Part shown: one piece after another, positions 5,818-6,557 of the stretch | Position numbering within the stretch: position 1 is the stretch's first letter | Layout: the number at the start of each line of letters is the position of its first letter | DNA from: Bacteroidales bacterium | Lineage (GTDB): Bacteria > Bacteroidota > Bacteroidia > Bacteroidales > B18-G4 | Length of the DNA: 6,557 bases | Assembly (NCBI GenBank): GCA_023132505.1 | Contig: JAGLYE010000087.1 | Coordinates: 1-6,557, forward strand | Direction: 5' to 3' | Notes under the pieces: generated by a model | What the model was told of the DNA's origin: nothing | Seen by the model: the letters and a program-made list of their open reading frames with translations, nothing else | Databases searched by the model: none | Program-made: the position numbers and the translations under genes

Positions 5818-6557
5818 ATGAACAAATACTTGTTATCGGCCTTAGTGATGATGATCCTCATCATTCCGGGTGTTTCAGCTGATGAGATCAAGCTAACGGC
5901 ATCGGCAAGGAACATTGTTTCGGTTGGTGACAGGTTTCAGCTCACATACACCGTTAATGCTCATGGCGGGCAGTTCAGTGGGCCCAGGATCAAGGATTTC
6001 AGGGTACTGTCAGGACCCAACATCTCTACCAGCCAGAGCTACCAGGTAATCAACGGGAAGATGTCCCGATCCATTACTGCAAGCTATGTATACTATCTCC
6101 AGGCATTTAAAGAAGGTAAGTTCGAAATTCCGGCTGCAAGCATTTCAATCGATGGTAAAACGATCAGTTCGAATCCATTGAGCATAGAAGTCCTAAAAGG
6201 TAATGCACCACCTGCAACGGTCCCGAAAAACCAGCAGGGTACGAATGCATCAGGCAATACCGGCCAGACTTCAGGGCAGGTTGATGTCGGCGATGATGTT
6301 TTCCTAAAAGCATTTATCAGTAATAAAAACCCTTACCAGGGCGAACAGCTTCTCGTCACCTATAAGATATATACAGCCAATGTGCCGATTTCTGATATTG
6401 ACATTGAGAACCTGGCTTCATTTCCCGGTTTCTGGTCAACAAACCTAACGGATGCCAGGCAACAGATCCAGCCTGAACAGGAGATCATCAATGGCCGTGA
6501 ATACCTGACCGGCGTGCTATACCAGGCGGCCTTATTCCCACAAAAATCGGGAAAGAT
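5818..6557 (+). CDS. batD: BatD, exported beta-rich Bat protein (N-terminal part, cut by window end)
   Basis: The open frame runs off the right edge after 246 codons. The translation starts MNKYLLSALVMMILIIPGVSA, a clear signal peptide with cleavage near residue 21. A first beta-rich domain follows (about 22-127: SARNIVSVGDRFQLTY, SGPRIKDFRVLSGPNIS, INGKMSRSITASYVYYLQ, KEGKFEIPAASI), then a Gly/Asn/Gln linker (about 128-155) and the start of a second domain (DDVFLKAFISNKNPYQGEQL, FPGFWSTN). These are family features of BatD. Full-length members have further domains and a membrane helix near the C-terminus, not visible here. The start ATG at 5818 lies 25 nt after batC. An in-frame GTG at 5776 would add 14 basic residues and overlap batC; it is less likely. 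The protein probably works in the periplasm with BatA, BatB and BatC. Confidence 0.9.
   Translation, partial: MNKYLLSALVMMILIIPGVSADEIKLTASARNIVSVGDRFQLTYTVNAHGGQFSGPRIKDFRVLSGPNISTSQSYQVINGKMSRSITASYVYYLQAFKEGKFEIPAASISIDGKTISSNPLSIEVLKGNAPPATVPKNQQGTNASGNTGQTSGQVDVGDDVFLKAFISNKNPYQGEQLLVTYKIYTANVPISDIDIENLASFPGFWSTNLTDARQQIQPEQEIINGREYLTGVLYQAALFPQKSGK

Noticed and set aside
5460..5915. Long antisense open frame rich in Leu/Ile/Val across the batC repeat tract.
   Set aside because: It is the reverse complement of the CAG/GAT codon tract, has no recognisable domain, and lies over a well-supported gene; it is a compositional shadow.

Overview
The window is a single-strand (+) gene cluster with the content and order of the Bacteroidetes 'Bat' (Bacteroides aerotolerance) operon. 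In order it holds a MoxR-family AAA+ ATPase, a soluble DUF58/von Willebrand A (vWA) protein, an unnamed one-pass membrane protein, BatA, BatB, BatC and the first 246 codons of BatD. A batE gene often follows batD but would lie beyond the right edge. The gene order, signal peptides ending in '-AQ' (IRAQ, YAQ), the near absence of Shine-Dalgarno sequences and the BatA/B/C/D set point to a Bacteroidota genome, probably Bacteroidales or a relative. The sequence alone cannot name the species.

Layout: moxR (10-1002); a 44-nt gap; DUF58 gene (1047-1922, TTG start); a 1-nt gap; unnamed gene (1924-2958); a 1-nt TAATG overlap; batA (2958-3953); a 4-nt gap; batB (3958-5001); a 5-nt gap; batC (5007-5792); a 25-nt gap; batD (5818 to the window end). 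There is no gene-free stretch over 300 bases. I see no tRNA, rRNA, CRISPR, insertion sequence, terminator or convincing internal promoter. The spacing suggests one polycistronic transcript whose promoter is left of the window.

How the parts fit (inference from domains and topology): MoxR and DUF58 have no signal or membrane segment and form a cytoplasmic ATPase/vWA pair. BatA and BatB are paralogous membrane vWA proteins with intact metal-binding (MIDAS) residues, and charge distribution places their vWA domains in the periplasm. BatC is an exported TPR protein with a long Gln/Asp tract, and BatD is an exported beta-rich protein. The unnamed protein has a BatD-like periplasmic part, one membrane helix and a cytoplasmic domain, so it could link the two sides. 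MoxR/vWA pairs are generally thought to act as chaperone-like assembly or metal-insertion systems. The substrate of the Bat system is not established.

The most unusual local feature is a compact GC-rich palindrome at 2922-2949, at the 3' end of the unnamed gene. It encodes a low-complexity tail (FAEASEDK) and places a GGAGGA motif nine bases before the batA start codon. It looks like a dispersed repeat inserted in frame. Apart from that, and the TTG start of the DUF58 gene, this is a well-formed copy of a known operon; I did not find a clearly new system.
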